Counted from the stretch's first letter, positions 51,301 to 60,251 are shown. The stretch: DNA of 64,000 bases from Guopingia tenuis (GCF_014384805.1 NZ_JACRSS010000002.1:258609-322608); one strand, 5' to 3'. Program-made: numbers and translations. Notes: generated by a model not told the origin, from the letters alone.

Positions 51301-51576
51301 GAAGGGGAAAACAGCTTTTCCCGGACGCAGCTCCGGGAACTGATGGAATATACCCGGGAGCTGATCGCCCGGGCGGCGGGGGATATCTATGGCGGCAGCC
51401 TGGCCATGCGTCCGGTCTGCGGCGGCGGGGACAATGCCTGCGCCTACTGCGCCTATCACTCTATCTGCCGGTTTGACGAGGCCCACGCCGCCAACCGGCG
51501 GCGCTGGAAGGAGCCGCTGAAAAAGCAGGAGGTTTTGGAACGGATCGAGAGAGAGGAGGTGCGGGACGATGGCTGA
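48340..51576 (+). CDS. addB: ATP-dependent helicase/nuclease subunit B (AddB)
   Basis: Second subunit of the AddAB double-strand-break resection enzyme. 1078 aa. Nuclease domain near the C-terminus: SVSSIEDFYRCPYKHF (first cluster Cys), VVDYKTGHKKF (catalytic Asp/Lys), and CGGGDNACAYCAYHSICRF for the remaining Fe-S cysteines. ATG 48340 follows GCGGAGGCAGCG. Odd point: the N-terminus reads MEIFFGGDRETLEKKFFAMA and has no GxGK(S/T), so the Walker A motif known from Bacillus AddB is missing. The 3' end overlaps addA by 8 bases. Confidence 0.93.
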   Translation: MEIFFGGDRETLEKKFFAMAAQCLADEARETVILVPAQASFLVESQLMKRCHVAGFLQLEVLSFEKLTERLLSRCGGRAIPALDKAGLCMLAKEALNAKREEMRVLDGKKDGELHVKVAELVSAMKMENISPEDLAGLAKGHPSEAKLLDIALLYREMQDRAGAEMMDARDLEAYAAALIEKGGYFAGKTVLVHGFDLFPERRMQTLVHIARAAEDMRITFEAEEENPVFEKQNANRRKLARLMEAAGIRVRETALPQDAGLPGEIVHVMENLYAYPYRQWKKEPENIEIVEAGDKQGEVEYIAGRILELACRQGLRMRDMEVLAGNPAAYSAPVRDIFAKAGIPFFMEEKRPLLDNALARFLLSAVDLFKGKQWRMFDALRHLKAGFLPLSQAETDRLCAYIREYGIRGSMLKKPLAKAPEEIEELRSRAFSPLLETEEQWRAGGEIAGLLLQYMENLGVRETLEKQAGETEAAGFAPEARYLSRVYEKTCELLEQTALFTRSMDMADFGDILESGLVGSEIAVVPPRVDEVVVGDIAHSIFPRKKVVFVLGANDGALPAAGSSGGLINDYEMEKLKENQPNFPDKLSFDDQKSHIRRALYSGEKLVMCYNKADGMPSHLVHRLFRLFPELKLHSAGEASPYTAAAGMESLAEELRRRSEGEKMEGSLIPAYIKENRGMLLDLLPWVGYENRPAQLGKGVAAGLYGARKASVSSIEDFYRCPYKHFLDYGIRPAELREYEEDVQEAGLYVHDLMDKFARNLAKNHLDWAEVDDAQLKNIIDATAEEQRESHNRGVFTKKRYAFTEKRLREEAVMAAKAVRSQLHGTGVKIIASEKGFGFRDGMLLKTPGGTISLRGKIDRVDAAKIDGKTYLRVVDYKTGHKKFTPADAFYGLNIQLLVYLMAVESWCRTQGSAAIPAGGFYFSIDLPYIEPDQTEEDRFYLFRMNGFLLSEAAVAVGMDPAREGSLRSMNARLGTDKESGELIVKEGENSFSRTQLRELMEYTRELIARAAGDIYGGSLAMRPVCGGGDNACAYCAYHSICRFDEAHAANRRRWKEPLKKQEVLERIEREEVRDDG

Positions 51577-54500
51577 GATGAGGCTCACGGGGCGGCAGCA
51601 GGAGGCCGTTTCCACCCGGGGAAAGGACATTCTCGTTTCGGCGGCGGCAGGCTCGGGCAAAACCAGCGTTTTGGCCCGGCGCATCGTCTCGCTTATTGAG
51701 GAAGGGGCGGATATCCGGCGGATGCTGGTCTGCACCTTTACCAACCTGGCGGCTGCCGAGATGCGGGAGCGCATCGGCCGGGAGCTTCTGGCCCGGGCGG
51801 AAGAGACGAAAAACGCCCGGCTGGCGGCCCAGGCGGAATATGTCCAGCTGGCGGATATCTGCACGATCCATAAATTCGCCATCAAAGTCGTCCGGGAAAA
51901 TGCGGCGGTTTTGGGCGTCCCGGCAGAGGTCCGGGTGGGAAGCGAGGAGGAATCCTCCATCCTCCGGGACAAGGCCATGGAGGATGCGTTTACAGAGCTT
52001 TATGAAGCCGAGGACGCGGATTTTCTGGCGCTTCGGGATAAATATGCGGGGCGGACGGACAAGGCCCTGAAGGCGCAGATTCTGTCCCTCTATGCCTTTT
52101 GCAGCAGCCGGCCGGAAGGACTGGAATGGCTGCGGCATGCGGCGGAGGCGGATGGCGTTCCCGCCCTTTTGGAAGTCATCCGGGGGGAGAACTGGCGGCG
52201 GCTGAACAAGCTGGAGGACGCCATGGAGGCATGCTGCCGGCTGGGAGAGGAAAACGAACTGCCTGAAAAGCAGCAGGCCAAGAACCAGGCGGATCTGCAG
52301 ATGGCCCGGGAGCTGAAAGAGGCATTTTTTGCGGAAGGCTTTGCGGAGCGGATCGAGGGATGCAAGATCCCCTCCATCGAGCGGGGCATTTCTCCTGAAC
52401 CTGTGAAAAAAGCCCTTCAGGAGCTGAAAGCCACGGGGCGGAAGATGCTGGGGGAAACTATCGTCTGGGCCTCGGATAATGTCCGCGGAATCCTGGAAAT
52501 CGAGGCGGGCTATATGCGGGAGCAGGCCGGACGGTTTTACCGGGCGGCCCGGCTGTTTCAGGATAAATACGCCGCCCGCAAGGCCGCCCGGAAGATCATG
52601 GACTATGACGACATGATCCTGGGCGCCTATGCCCTTTTGCAGGACGACGCCCTGGCGGCGGCCTATGCCGCGCGCTATGACTATGTGTTTATCGACGAAT
52701 ATCAGGATACCAACCCCATCCAGGAGGCGCTGCTCTCCCGGGTGAGCCGGGAGGGCAATCGCTTTATGGTGGGAGATATCAAGCAGAGCATCTACCGCTT
52801 CCGTCTGGCCGATCCGCTGATCTTCCTGAAAAAGGCCCGGGAATTTGAGGGGGAGCGGTCCGGCCGGAAGGTGATCCGCATGAACGAAAATTTCCGCAGC
52901 GCCCCCGGCGTGGTGGCGGCGGTCAACGCCGTAATGGAACGGCTGATGAGCCGGGAGATGGGCGAAATCGATTATGACGAGAAGGAACGCCTGCTGGCCA
53001 TGCGGCCGGAGGGGGGAGAATGCGAAATCCTTCTCACGGACGCAGACGAGGAGGCGGCAGAGGGAGAGGCGGAAGCGGATGCGGCGACCAAAGAAGCCCA
53101 TACCCTGGCCCGGCGGGTTTTGGAGCTGATAGGAACGCCCCTTGCCGACGGCCGGCCGGCGGAATACGGGGATATCTGCGTTCTCATGCGCAGCACCAAG
53201 GGGATGAGCGGCATCTTTGGGCGGGTATTTGGCGAATATGGCATTCCGGTGGAAACGCCGGAGGGGAAATATGTTCCCATGAGCGAGGTGGACGTATTTG
53301 TCAATCTGCTCAAGGTGATCGACAACGCCAACTCGGATATTGCTCTTCTGTCCGTTCTGCGCAGCCATATCGGCGGGTTTGACGAAGCGGAAATGGCCAT
53401 GATCCGCGCCGCCGGGGAAGAGGGGAGCTTTGCCGCCTGTTTTCTGGCCTATCAGGAACGGCAGGACGCTCTGGCAAAAAAATGCCGGGGCTTTATGGAA
53501 AAAATCCAGCGGTTCCGCCTGCTGGCAGCCGGCCTGTCCCTGGGCGATCTTCTGATTACCCTGAAGAACGAAACGGCCTATGCGGCCCATATTGCGGTGC
53601 AGCCGGGCGGCGGGGCCAAGGCGGCCAACTTCCGGATATTTTTTGAAAAGCTGCTGGAAATGGCGGCCCAGCAGGAGAGCCTGTTTTCTCTCGTCACCTA
53701 TTTGGAGGAGCTCAAGCGTCTGCATGGGGCATATTTTGAACCGCAGACCGCCGAAGGACGGCAGAACTGCGTGCGCATTCTGAGCATTCATAAATCCAAG
53801 GGGCTGGAATTCCCCATCGTCATTCTGGCGCGGATGTCCGGCAAATTCAACCGCATCGATCTCAACGACACCCTTCTGCTCCATTCCGAGCTGGGTCTGG
53901 CCAGCGATATGGTGGATGAGGAGATCCGCGTCAAGCGCCCGGCCCTCACAAAAAAGGTGTTTCGGCTGGCGCTGGAACGGGAGATGAAATCCGAGGAGCT
54001 GCGGATTCTCTATGTGGCCATGACCCGCGCCCGGGAGCGGCTCATTCTCTCGGGCATTGTGAAGGAGCCGGATACCGTTTTTGCCCGGCTTTCCGGCGGC
54101 GCGAAGTGGTATGACTTCATGGAGATGTCCAGCTTTCTGGATTGGGTGCTGGCGGCGGTTTTGCCCTTCCCCTGCATGGCGGATTGGAGCCGTCGGCCGG
54201 GAGCCTCGGGCGAGGCATGCGCCATTGCCCACCGTCTGGTTCCGGCGGATACCCGCACAGAGGCAAAACGGCAGGAGCAAAAGGCGCCGGATGTGCGCTC
54301 GATCCTCCTGGAGGCAGGGAAAAAGCCCTATCTGCCCTTTTATTCCTATGACGCCGAGGAGGTGCCGGTAAAAATCGGCGTTTCGTCCATTTTAGAGAAA
54401 GATGGCGAAGAGCCGCCGGTTCTGCGTCCGGCCGGGGCAAGGCCCAAATTCAGCGGCGCCCGGCTGGGGACGCTCATCCATTTGTTTATGCAGCATCTCG

Positions 54501-54964
54501 ACTTTTCCGCCCGGACGGCGGCAGAGGCCGAGGCCCAGATGGAGGAGATGTGCCGGCGGCGGCTCATCAGCCCGGAGGAATGCCGCGTGCTCAAGCGGCA
54601 GAGCGGCCTGATCGCCAAGTTCCTTATGAGCGATATGGCCTATCGTATCCGCCGCTCGCCCCGGGTGCTAAGGGAAGTGCCCTTCAGCCTGGGGGTTCCG
54701 GCCTATGAAACCGGCCTTTTTGAAAGCGGGGAAACGGTGGTCGTCCAGGGCATCATTGACCTTCTGTTCCGGGAAGGCGAGGACTATATCCTCATCGACT
54801 ACAAATCCAATATGGTAAATGAGGAAAATTTGGGAATACTAGCGGAGAAGTATAAAACGCAGCTGCACCTCTATGAGAAGGCTGTGGAACAGATCACCGG
54901 GCGGTCCGTCCGGGAAAAATATCTGTATTTCCTGCGTGGCGAGGCGTTCCTCCGGCTTTTTTGA
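51569..54964 (+). CDS. addA: ATP-dependent helicase/nuclease subunit A (AddA)
   Basis: UvrD-type 3'-5' helicase with a C-terminal RecB-family nuclease. 1131 aa. Walker A SAAAGSGKTSVL (about 29-40), CTFTNLAAAEMRERI (motif Ia), Walker B FIDEYQDTNPIQE, motif III GDIKQSIYRFR, motif V/VI regions including ILSIHKSKGLEFPIV and YVAMTRARERL. The nuclease GIIDLLFREG...ILIDYKSN is intact. Overlaps addB by 8 bases, with the usual clostridial order addB-addA. Full length, no frameshift. Confidence 0.96.
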   Translation: MAEMRLTGRQQEAVSTRGKDILVSAAAGSGKTSVLARRIVSLIEEGADIRRMLVCTFTNLAAAEMRERIGRELLARAEETKNARLAAQAEYVQLADICTIHKFAIKVVRENAAVLGVPAEVRVGSEEESSILRDKAMEDAFTELYEAEDADFLALRDKYAGRTDKALKAQILSLYAFCSSRPEGLEWLRHAAEADGVPALLEVIRGENWRRLNKLEDAMEACCRLGEENELPEKQQAKNQADLQMARELKEAFFAEGFAERIEGCKIPSIERGISPEPVKKALQELKATGRKMLGETIVWASDNVRGILEIEAGYMREQAGRFYRAARLFQDKYAARKAARKIMDYDDMILGAYALLQDDALAAAYAARYDYVFIDEYQDTNPIQEALLSRVSREGNRFMVGDIKQSIYRFRLADPLIFLKKAREFEGERSGRKVIRMNENFRSAPGVVAAVNAVMERLMSREMGEIDYDEKERLLAMRPEGGECEILLTDADEEAAEGEAEADAATKEAHTLARRVLELIGTPLADGRPAEYGDICVLMRSTKGMSGIFGRVFGEYGIPVETPEGKYVPMSEVDVFVNLLKVIDNANSDIALLSVLRSHIGGFDEAEMAMIRAAGEEGSFAACFLAYQERQDALAKKCRGFMEKIQRFRLLAAGLSLGDLLITLKNETAYAAHIAVQPGGGAKAANFRIFFEKLLEMAAQQESLFSLVTYLEELKRLHGAYFEPQTAEGRQNCVRILSIHKSKGLEFPIVILARMSGKFNRIDLNDTLLLHSELGLASDMVDEEIRVKRPALTKKVFRLALEREMKSEELRILYVAMTRARERLILSGIVKEPDTVFARLSGGAKWYDFMEMSSFLDWVLAAVLPFPCMADWSRRPGASGEACAIAHRLVPADTRTEAKRQEQKAPDVRSILLEAGKKPYLPFYSYDAEEVPVKIGVSSILEKDGEEPPVLRPAGARPKFSGARLGTLIHLFMQHLDFSARTAAEAEAQMEEMCRRRLISPEECRVLKRQSGLIAKFLMSDMAYRIRRSPRVLREVPFSLGVPAYETGLFESGETVVVQGIIDLLFREGEDYILIDYKSNMVNEENLGILAEKYKTQLHLYEKAVEQITGRSVREKYLYFLRGEAFLRLF

Positions 54965-54998
54965 CGAGTAACAGTGTTGTAAAAACCCGGGGAAACGC

Positions 54999-55027
54999 TT
55001 GTATCACCCCGAAAATTGTGGTATGAT
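54999..55027 (+). promoter_or_regulatory. Promoter of the VTC-DUF4956 operon
   Basis: TTGTAT (54999-55004), 17-base spacer, TATGAT (55022-55027), extended TGG before the -10. Confidence 0.75.
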
Positions 55028-55079
55028 GCAGGCATGCCGAAAAAACGGTGGTATGGAAACCGGGCAAAGGGTTTAGCAA

Positions 55080-56426
55080 ATGAAACGAAAAGATCAGGAC
55101 CGTTTGGAAAATAGAAGAATTGAGCGCCCCCAGGTTCGCCGGGTGGCGCCTTCCCGTGCGCCCAGGGAACAGGCGGAGGTGCGCTCCTCCTCCCGGCTGA
55201 GAAGCCGGACGGAGGAATTGGAAATGACGCCGCTGAAAAGCCGCCGGGAAGAGACCCAGGCCACTGTACGCCGGGCGGAACCGCCCCGGCGGGAGCAGAG
55301 GGAGGATGCCGCCGTCCGTTCAGCGGCGCGGAGGATCCGCTCTGCCCGGGAACAGGAGCTGCAGATTCCTCGGGTTCGGAAGGAGCAGCCGGCCCCCCGG
55401 CCGGAGCAGACGGCCGAGACGCAGAGAGAAACCTTCCAGGAACGGGAGCCGCAGCGGGTGGTGCGTTCGCGTTCTCTGCGGGAATCCCGGGAGGAGAGCC
55501 GCATTCGCCCCCAGCAGCGAACCAGGGTGCAGCGGTCGATGCCGGAAAAGCGCACGCGGGTGGCGTCGGACTATACGCCCGGCGGGCTGGATGAGCCCTC
55601 TGTGCTCATCGACGGCGTGCGGGGCATGAAGCCCCTGCCCACGGCGGAATTCGGGAGCCAGCGGGCGCACAGCCCCATTCCTCCCATGCCGCGCCAGAGC
55701 GGCGGGAAGCCGGTGGATAAGGCCAGTTTTGCCGCGGGAAACGAGCTTCATTTCCGCCATGAGCTGAAGTTTTATATCAATTATCGGGACTATATGGTTC
55801 TGCGCCAGGCCTTGAAGGCGCTGCTTGCCCCGGATGAAAACGGCGACGAGAACAACTCCTATCATATCCGCAGCCTGTACTTCGATGACCGGGATGAAAC
55901 CGCCCTCGTGGACAAGCTGGCAGGCGTGGAAGAGCGGAACAAATACCGCATCCGGATCTATAATTTCAGCGACCAGAAGATCCGTCTGGAAAAGAAAATC
56001 AAGCGGGGCCAGTATATCGCCAAGCAGAGCCTGCTGCTTTCCCGCAAGGAATATAACGCCATTTTGAATAACCGGCCGGAATTTCTGCTCCGGCGCCGGG
56101 AGCCGCTGGCCCGGGAATTTTTCCTGGAAATGCGCCTCAAGCAGCTTCGCCCCCGGGTGGTGGTGGACTATGTCCGGGAAGCGTATATCATGGCCTATGA
56201 AGAAGTTCGCATCACCTTTGACAAGGATCTGAAATCCGGAAGGCCCTTTGGCAGCATCTTTGACAAAAACCTGCCGGTGGTGCCCATCGCGGATGCGGAA
56301 ACCATGATCCTGGAAGTCAAGTTCAACAAATATCTGCCCGACTATGTCCGGGGCGTGCTGGATACCTTGTCGGCGCCGCAGCGCTCCGCCATTTCCAAGT
56401 ATGTGAACTGCCGTAAATACGAGTAG
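55080..56426 (+). CDS. VTC-domain protein with long Arg/Glu-rich N-terminal region
   Basis: 448 aa. Residues 1 to about 205 are low-complexity and extremely rich in Arg, Glu, Gln and Pro (for example RRVAPSRAPREQAEVRSSSR), likely disordered. From about 220 there is a VTC tunnel domain: RHELKFYINYRDYMVLRQAL, YHIRSLYFDDRDE, NKYRIRIYNFSD, IRLEKKIKRGQYIAKQS, and a final ILEVKFNKYLPDYV. These basic and acidic strands line the tunnel in polyphosphate polymerase Vtc4. Enzymatic activity in bacteria is not proven. ATG 55080 sits after AAAGGGTTTAGCAA. DUF4956 follows 39 bases later, a known pairing. Confidence 0.88.
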   Translation: MKRKDQDRLENRRIERPQVRRVAPSRAPREQAEVRSSSRLRSRTEELEMTPLKSRREETQATVRRAEPPRREQREDAAVRSAARRIRSAREQELQIPRVRKEQPAPRPEQTAETQRETFQEREPQRVVRSRSLRESREESRIRPQQRTRVQRSMPEKRTRVASDYTPGGLDEPSVLIDGVRGMKPLPTAEFGSQRAHSPIPPMPRQSGGKPVDKASFAAGNELHFRHELKFYINYRDYMVLRQALKALLAPDENGDENNSYHIRSLYFDDRDETALVDKLAGVEERNKYRIRIYNFSDQKIRLEKKIKRGQYIAKQSLLLSRKEYNAILNNRPEFLLRRREPLAREFFLEMRLKQLRPRVVVDYVREAYIMAYEEVRITFDKDLKSGRPFGSIFDKNLPVVPIADAETMILEVKFNKYLPDYVRGVLDTLSAPQRSAISKYVNCRKYE

Positions 56427-56465
56427 TTTTTGAGTCTGATAGAATATGTTTGGAGGTATACCCTT

Positions 56466-57143
56466 ATGGGAGCATCAAGTGTAGTAAAAAAGAGTGTGTT
56501 GGATGGATTTGTAAACTCCGGCGACATCAGCTGGGATTATGCCCTTTTGACCATTGCGGTCGCCTTTCTTTTGGGATTATTCATTTTCTTCATTTATAAG
56601 CGGACATTTTCCGGCGTTGTTTTCACAAAAAGCTTCGGCATTTCGCTGATCCTGCTTTCCATGATTACCGCCGCCGTCATCATGACGATTTCCAGCAACC
56701 TGATGCTCTCCCTTGGTATGGTCGGCGCGCTGTCCATCGTCCGGTTCCGTACGGCGGTCAAGGATCCGATGGACACGATCTATATGTTCTGGGCCATTGC
56801 CGCAGGCATCATGGTGGGGGCGAACCTCCTGTTGGTGGCGGTGATCTCCTGCGTGGTTATCGGCATCTTCATGGTGGTGCTCTCCATCTTCAAAGTGCGC
56901 AAAAATATGCCCTATATCCTGGTCATCCGGTTTGAAGAGGGAGCCAAGGGGGATGTGCAGTCCATGCTGCGCAAGCTGCCCCAGGGCCGCCTGAAATCCA
57001 AAACCGTCTCCCGCGGCGTTATTGAGCTGACGCTGGAACTGAATGTGACGGATGCGGAGATTGCCCTCATCGACCGCTTCGCGGATATTCCCGGCGTATA
57101 CGACGCTTCGCTTATCAGCTACACGGGCGACGTGATCGCGTAA
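56466..57143 (+). CDS. DUF4956 membrane protein
   Basis: 225 aa. Three or four membrane helices: about 28-48, 60-85 and 100-140, then a soluble C-terminal domain. The conserved MVGALSIVRFRTAVKDPMDT, with the central RFRTAVKDP, is diagnostic of DUF4956. ATG 56466 follows GGAGGTATACCCTT, which is better than the TTG at 56430. It accompanies the VTC-domain gene, as in many bacteria, so a joint role in a membrane polyphosphate-like system is plausible but unproven. Confidence 0.88.
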   Translation: MGASSVVKKSVLDGFVNSGDISWDYALLTIAVAFLLGLFIFFIYKRTFSGVVFTKSFGISLILLSMITAAVIMTISSNLMLSLGMVGALSIVRFRTAVKDPMDTIYMFWAIAAGIMVGANLLLVAVISCVVIGIFMVVLSIFKVRKNMPYILVIRFEEGAKGDVQSMLRKLPQGRLKSKTVSRGVIELTLELNVTDAEIALIDRFADIPGVYDASLISYTGDVIA

Positions 57144-57160
57144 AAAATATGATGCATTCC

Positions 57161-57196
57161 GCCGCCCTTGCCTGTCCCGCAGGGGCGGCTTTTTTT
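57161..57196 (+). terminator. Terminator/attenuator between DUF4956 and the metallo-hydrolase gene
   Basis: Stem GCCGCCC / GGGCGGC, loop of 15, then TTTTTTT, ending 10 bases before the next start codon and overlapping its ribosome site region. Confidence 0.75.
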
Positions 57197-57206
57197 GGAG
57201 GAACAG

Positions 57207-57938
57207 ATGCGGATTACCTATTTGGACAACAGCGGCTTTGCCGTAGAGATGAAAAAATCCCTGCTGCTCTTTGATTACTATAACCACTATGCCGACGGCG
57301 GCCGGGAGGGATTTTCCGGCGGTGTTGCAGAGGAAGCCGCCTTCCGGAAGGCGGAGCGGGTGTATATCTTTGTGAGCCACCGGCATTATGACCACTTCAA
57401 CCGCATAATCTTCAACTTTGCGCAGTGGAATCCTGACACTGCTTATATTCTGGATGCGGGCATTTTTCGCGTGCCCGCCGGACTGAATGCCCACCGCCTG
57501 ATAAAGGGCGAGGTCTTTGACGACGGCTATCTGCGCGTCCGGGCGCATCCGTCCACGGATATCGGCGTTTCCTTCCAAATAGAGACCGAGGGGAAAACCC
57601 TCTTTCATGCCGGCGATTTGAACTGCTGGCACTGGGCGGGGGATGTGCCGGCGGAGGAAGAGGCGGGATACCGCGTCCTGTTTGCCAAAGCGCTGGCGGC
57701 CATCCAGCCCTATATGCGGCGGCCGGACGTGGTGTTTTTCCCGGTGGATGCGCGCTTAAAGGGGCCTTATGACGATGGGGCGCTGGAATTTATCGAGGCA
57801 TTCCGGCCCTGGCTTTTCATTCCCATGCACTTTCAGCAAAATTTTGCCGCGGCAGAAAAATTTGCCGCCAAGGCGGCGGATGGGCAGAAGATATGGGTTC
57901 CGGCGCGGCGGGGAGACAGCCTGTCTTTGGAAGAATGA
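57207..57938 (+). CDS. Metallo-beta-lactamase superfamily protein
   Basis: 243 aa. SHRHYDHFNRI (about 67-77) supplies the HxHxDH metal site. HAGDLNCWHW (near 137-146) and a late IPMHFQQNF give further ligands. The fold is like the UlaG/YtnP group with short loops. Substrate unknown. ATG 57207 follows GGAGGAACAG. It sits right behind a terminator, so expression depends on read-through or its own weak promoter. Confidence 0.85.
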   Translation: MRITYLDNSGFAVEMKKSLLLFDYYNHYADGGREGFSGGVAEEAAFRKAERVYIFVSHRHYDHFNRIIFNFAQWNPDTAYILDAGIFRVPAGLNAHRLIKGEVFDDGYLRVRAHPSTDIGVSFQIETEGKTLFHAGDLNCWHWAGDVPAEEEAGYRVLFAKALAAIQPYMRRPDVVFFPVDARLKGPYDDGALEFIEAFRPWLFIPMHFQQNFAAAEKFAAKAADGQKIWVPARRGDSLSLEE

Positions 57939-58056
57939 ATCTTTTTTGGCCGGCAAGGCCAGTCTCCGCGATTTTGGCTGGGCAAACCACGGCATGGCTG
58001 GCGGAGATAAGCCTCCGCTTGAAACGGATCTGGCGAAGGCCGGCGAAAAGCGGAAG

Positions 58057-58084
58057 AAAAGCGGCGGGATCCCGCCGCTTTTTT
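58057..58084. terminator. Bidirectional terminator
   Basis: Perfect palindrome AAAAGCGGCGGGAT / its complement CCCGCCGCTTTT, with T run. It serves the metallo-hydrolase gene (plus) and the XRE membrane protein gene (minus). Confidence 0.93.
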
Positions 58085-59312
58085 ATTGTTCCCGGATGCG
58101 GAAATAGAGGAGGAATCCCGCGGAAATTTCCAAAAGAAGCAACGCTCCGAGAATGGTCCGGGCTGTTTCCTTTACATGGTTATACTGCGCCTGGTCGGCT
58201 GCGGTATATACCCGGAAGGGCCATTCAGCGCCGGGCTCGTGGAGGATGGCGGCGATACTCAGATTTCTGCGGATATAGGTCATGGTGTTTCCCTGGGCGT
58301 CGGTAACGGTGTCCCAAAACCAGCGATCCCGGTCGCGGTCCTCATAATACTGCGTGGTTCCGTCCTTCAAAAGAATTTCAACCATCCGGCCATCCGCATA
58401 GACGGAAACCGGCGTTTCCGCAAAGGCTTTAAAATCGTCGAAAGAGGCAAAACATGTGCCCTCGCCGCAGATTCTTTCCAGCGTTAGGACATGGGTAGAA
58501 AAAAGATGGCCAGTGAGAAGGGTAACTGCAAGAGCGGCGGCGCAGCCGCCGATGCAAAAGAGTTTTTTGCGCGTGTTGGCCTGGACGGAGGCTCGGCAGC
58601 TTTCGCTGAGGAGTCCTTTTTTCAGCGCCCACCGGGGAAGCAGCAGGGAAAGAAGCAGGAGAAGGGCAAGGGCCGCTCCCAGCGTGGGGGCGAGAATTTC
58701 GCCCCAGGACCAAAGCCGCTGAATGGCGCCGCCTATGGAGCGCAGATACAGTGCAAGGGATGCGGCAGCTATGGCGACATTCAGGATGGATATGCCAAAA
58801 AGACGGCGGAGCAGCGTTTTGCCGTGCGCATCTGCCGCCGTTTGGGATGTCCGGCTTTCCCGCAGGATTCCCTGGGTCCAGAAAAAACTGGCGGATTCCA
58901 GGGCGGCGCTGAAGATCAGAAAGATTCCGGCGCAAAATGCTCCCGCCGAGGGATTGAGGTATTCGTATCGGAGGATGAACAGCCCGGCCAGCCCCAGCAG
59001 GGACAGGGCGGCAGCCAGAATCGTGCAGATTCCCTGCGCCCGCATGCTCCGGCAAATAAGGCCGGCGGAAAACGCTTCGGAGGGTGCGGCCGTCTGCAGC
59101 GCGGGTTTCCGCCCGGAAAGCAGTTCATCCAATGAGACATCCAGCTGTTCTGCCAGGGCGGGAAGCAAAGAGAGATCCGGCGCTGTTTCTCCGCGTTCCC
59201 ACCGGCTCACGGATTTATCCGATATATGCAGGGATTCTGCCAATTCTTTTTGCGTCATGCCGCGGGCTTTGCGGAGAGCGGCGATGCGGCCGCCCAAAAG
59301 GTTCATTTCCAT
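58083..59312 (-). CDS. XRE-type HTH regulator fused to a membrane domain
   Basis: 409 aa. N-terminal Cro/C1-type helix-turn-helix: RIAALRKARGMTQKELAESL, split from HISDKSVSRWERGETAPD (about 8-45), then a linker and about six hydrophobic helices from residue 95 onward, an extracytoplasmic stretch of roughly 100 residues (275-370) and a last helix near the C-terminus. The topology suggests a membrane-tethered transcription factor that senses something outside or in the bilayer. ATG 59312 follows GAGGAGAAACACA; an upstream ATG (59327) has no ribosome site. Divergent from the PHP gene, with about 230 bases between. Confidence 0.85.
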   Translation of the reverse strand: MEMNLLGGRIAALRKARGMTQKELAESLHISDKSVSRWERGETAPDLSLLPALAEQLDVSLDELLSGRKPALQTAAPSEAFSAGLICRSMRAQGICTILAAALSLLGLAGLFILRYEYLNPSAGAFCAGIFLIFSAALESASFFWTQGILRESRTSQTAADAHGKTLLRRLFGISILNVAIAAASLALYLRSIGGAIQRLWSWGEILAPTLGAALALLLLLSLLLPRWALKKGLLSESCRASVQANTRKKLFCIGGCAAALAVTLLTGHLFSTHVLTLERICGEGTCFASFDDFKAFAETPVSVYADGRMVEILLKDGTTQYYEDRDRDRWFWDTVTDAQGNTMTYIRRNLSIAAILHEPGAEWPFRVYTAADQAQYNHVKETARTILGALLLLEISAGFLLYFRIREQ

Positions 59313-59543
59313 TGTGTTTCTCCTCATTTCTTATTTTCCAACCGAATGGATATGGTTTGATTGTAAAGGACGGGGGAGCGAAAGGCCAGCCATCCATGCG
59401 GGAAAATCTCTCAGAAACCGAGAATTCTTCGGGAAATATGAACGAATTGTTAGAAATGGCGGGGAGCGGTTGACTTTGCTTGGAACGTGGTATTATCATA
59501 TAGAAGTTGCGATATATATAAGAGGAAGAGAGACGAAGGGGAC

Positions 59544-60251
59544 ATGATGGTGCAGGTGGAGACCCACTGCCACACGGCTGAAACGAGCAGCTGCGGAAGG
59601 GTTCCGGCGGCAAAGATCGTTGCGGATTATAAAAAAGCGGGATATCGGATGTTGATCACCACGGATCACTACTATGAGCGGATGTGGGAGCGGCCCGAAC
59701 TGGCGGGCCGGGACTGGCAGGAAAAAATGGATGCCTATATGCGGGGATACCGTGCGGCCCGGGCCGCAGGCGAGGCCCTTGGCGTCCGCGTCCTGTTTGC
59801 CACTGAAATCCAATTCGACGGCTGCGCACCCCATGATTTTCTCATCTATGGCATGAGCGAGGAATATATGCGCGCGCACCCCTATTTGAACCGGATGCGG
59901 CCGGAGGAGTTTTACGCCATATGCCGCCGGGAGGGCTTTTATATGATCCACGCCCATCCTTTCCGGAAGGGAAAGGAACAGCCCTATCTGCCGGTCTGCT
60001 ATGACGCGGTGGAGGTGTTCAACGGGCATCCCCGGCACGACAGCCATAACCAGCGGGCAGTACACTTTGCCTTGGAAAATGGGCTGGCCATGTTTTCGGG
60101 AACGGATTACCATTGGGAGGAAGACTGCGGACGGGGAGGCATCCTGCTGCCGGAGGAGACCGACACGATGGAGAAGGTTGTTGCCTATCTGAGAAGCCGG
60201 CAGGCGGAACTGATTGTCACCTATGAAGAGGGGAAGGAAGAGGAAAAATGA
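59544..60251 (+). CDS. PHP-domain metal-dependent phosphoesterase
   Basis: 235 aa. PHP motifs: ETHCHTAETSSCG (about residues 5-17), TDHYYERMW (near 41-49), MIHAHPFRKG (His-x-His) and SGTDYHWE close to the C-terminus, all metal ligands of the polymerase/histidinol-phosphatase fold. Substrate unknown; related proteins cleave nucleoside 3',5'-bisphosphates or other phosphoesters. Two adjacent ATG codons (59544, 59547) follow GAAGGGG; the second has the better spacing. It overlaps the next gene by ATGA. Confidence 0.88.
   Translation: MMVQVETHCHTAETSSCGRVPAAKIVADYKKAGYRMLITTDHYYERMWERPELAGRDWQEKMDAYMRGYRAARAAGEALGVRVLFATEIQFDGCAPHDFLIYGMSEEYMRAHPYLNRMRPEEFYAICRREGFYMIHAHPFRKGKEQPYLPVCYDAVEVFNGHPRHDSHNQRAVHFALENGLAMFSGTDYHWEEDCGRGGILLPEETDTMEKVVAYLRSRQAELIVTYEEGKEEEK

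Noticed and set aside
59470..59496. Promoter TTGACT / TATTAT before the PHP gene
   Set aside because: The spacer is only 15 bases; not strong enough to list.
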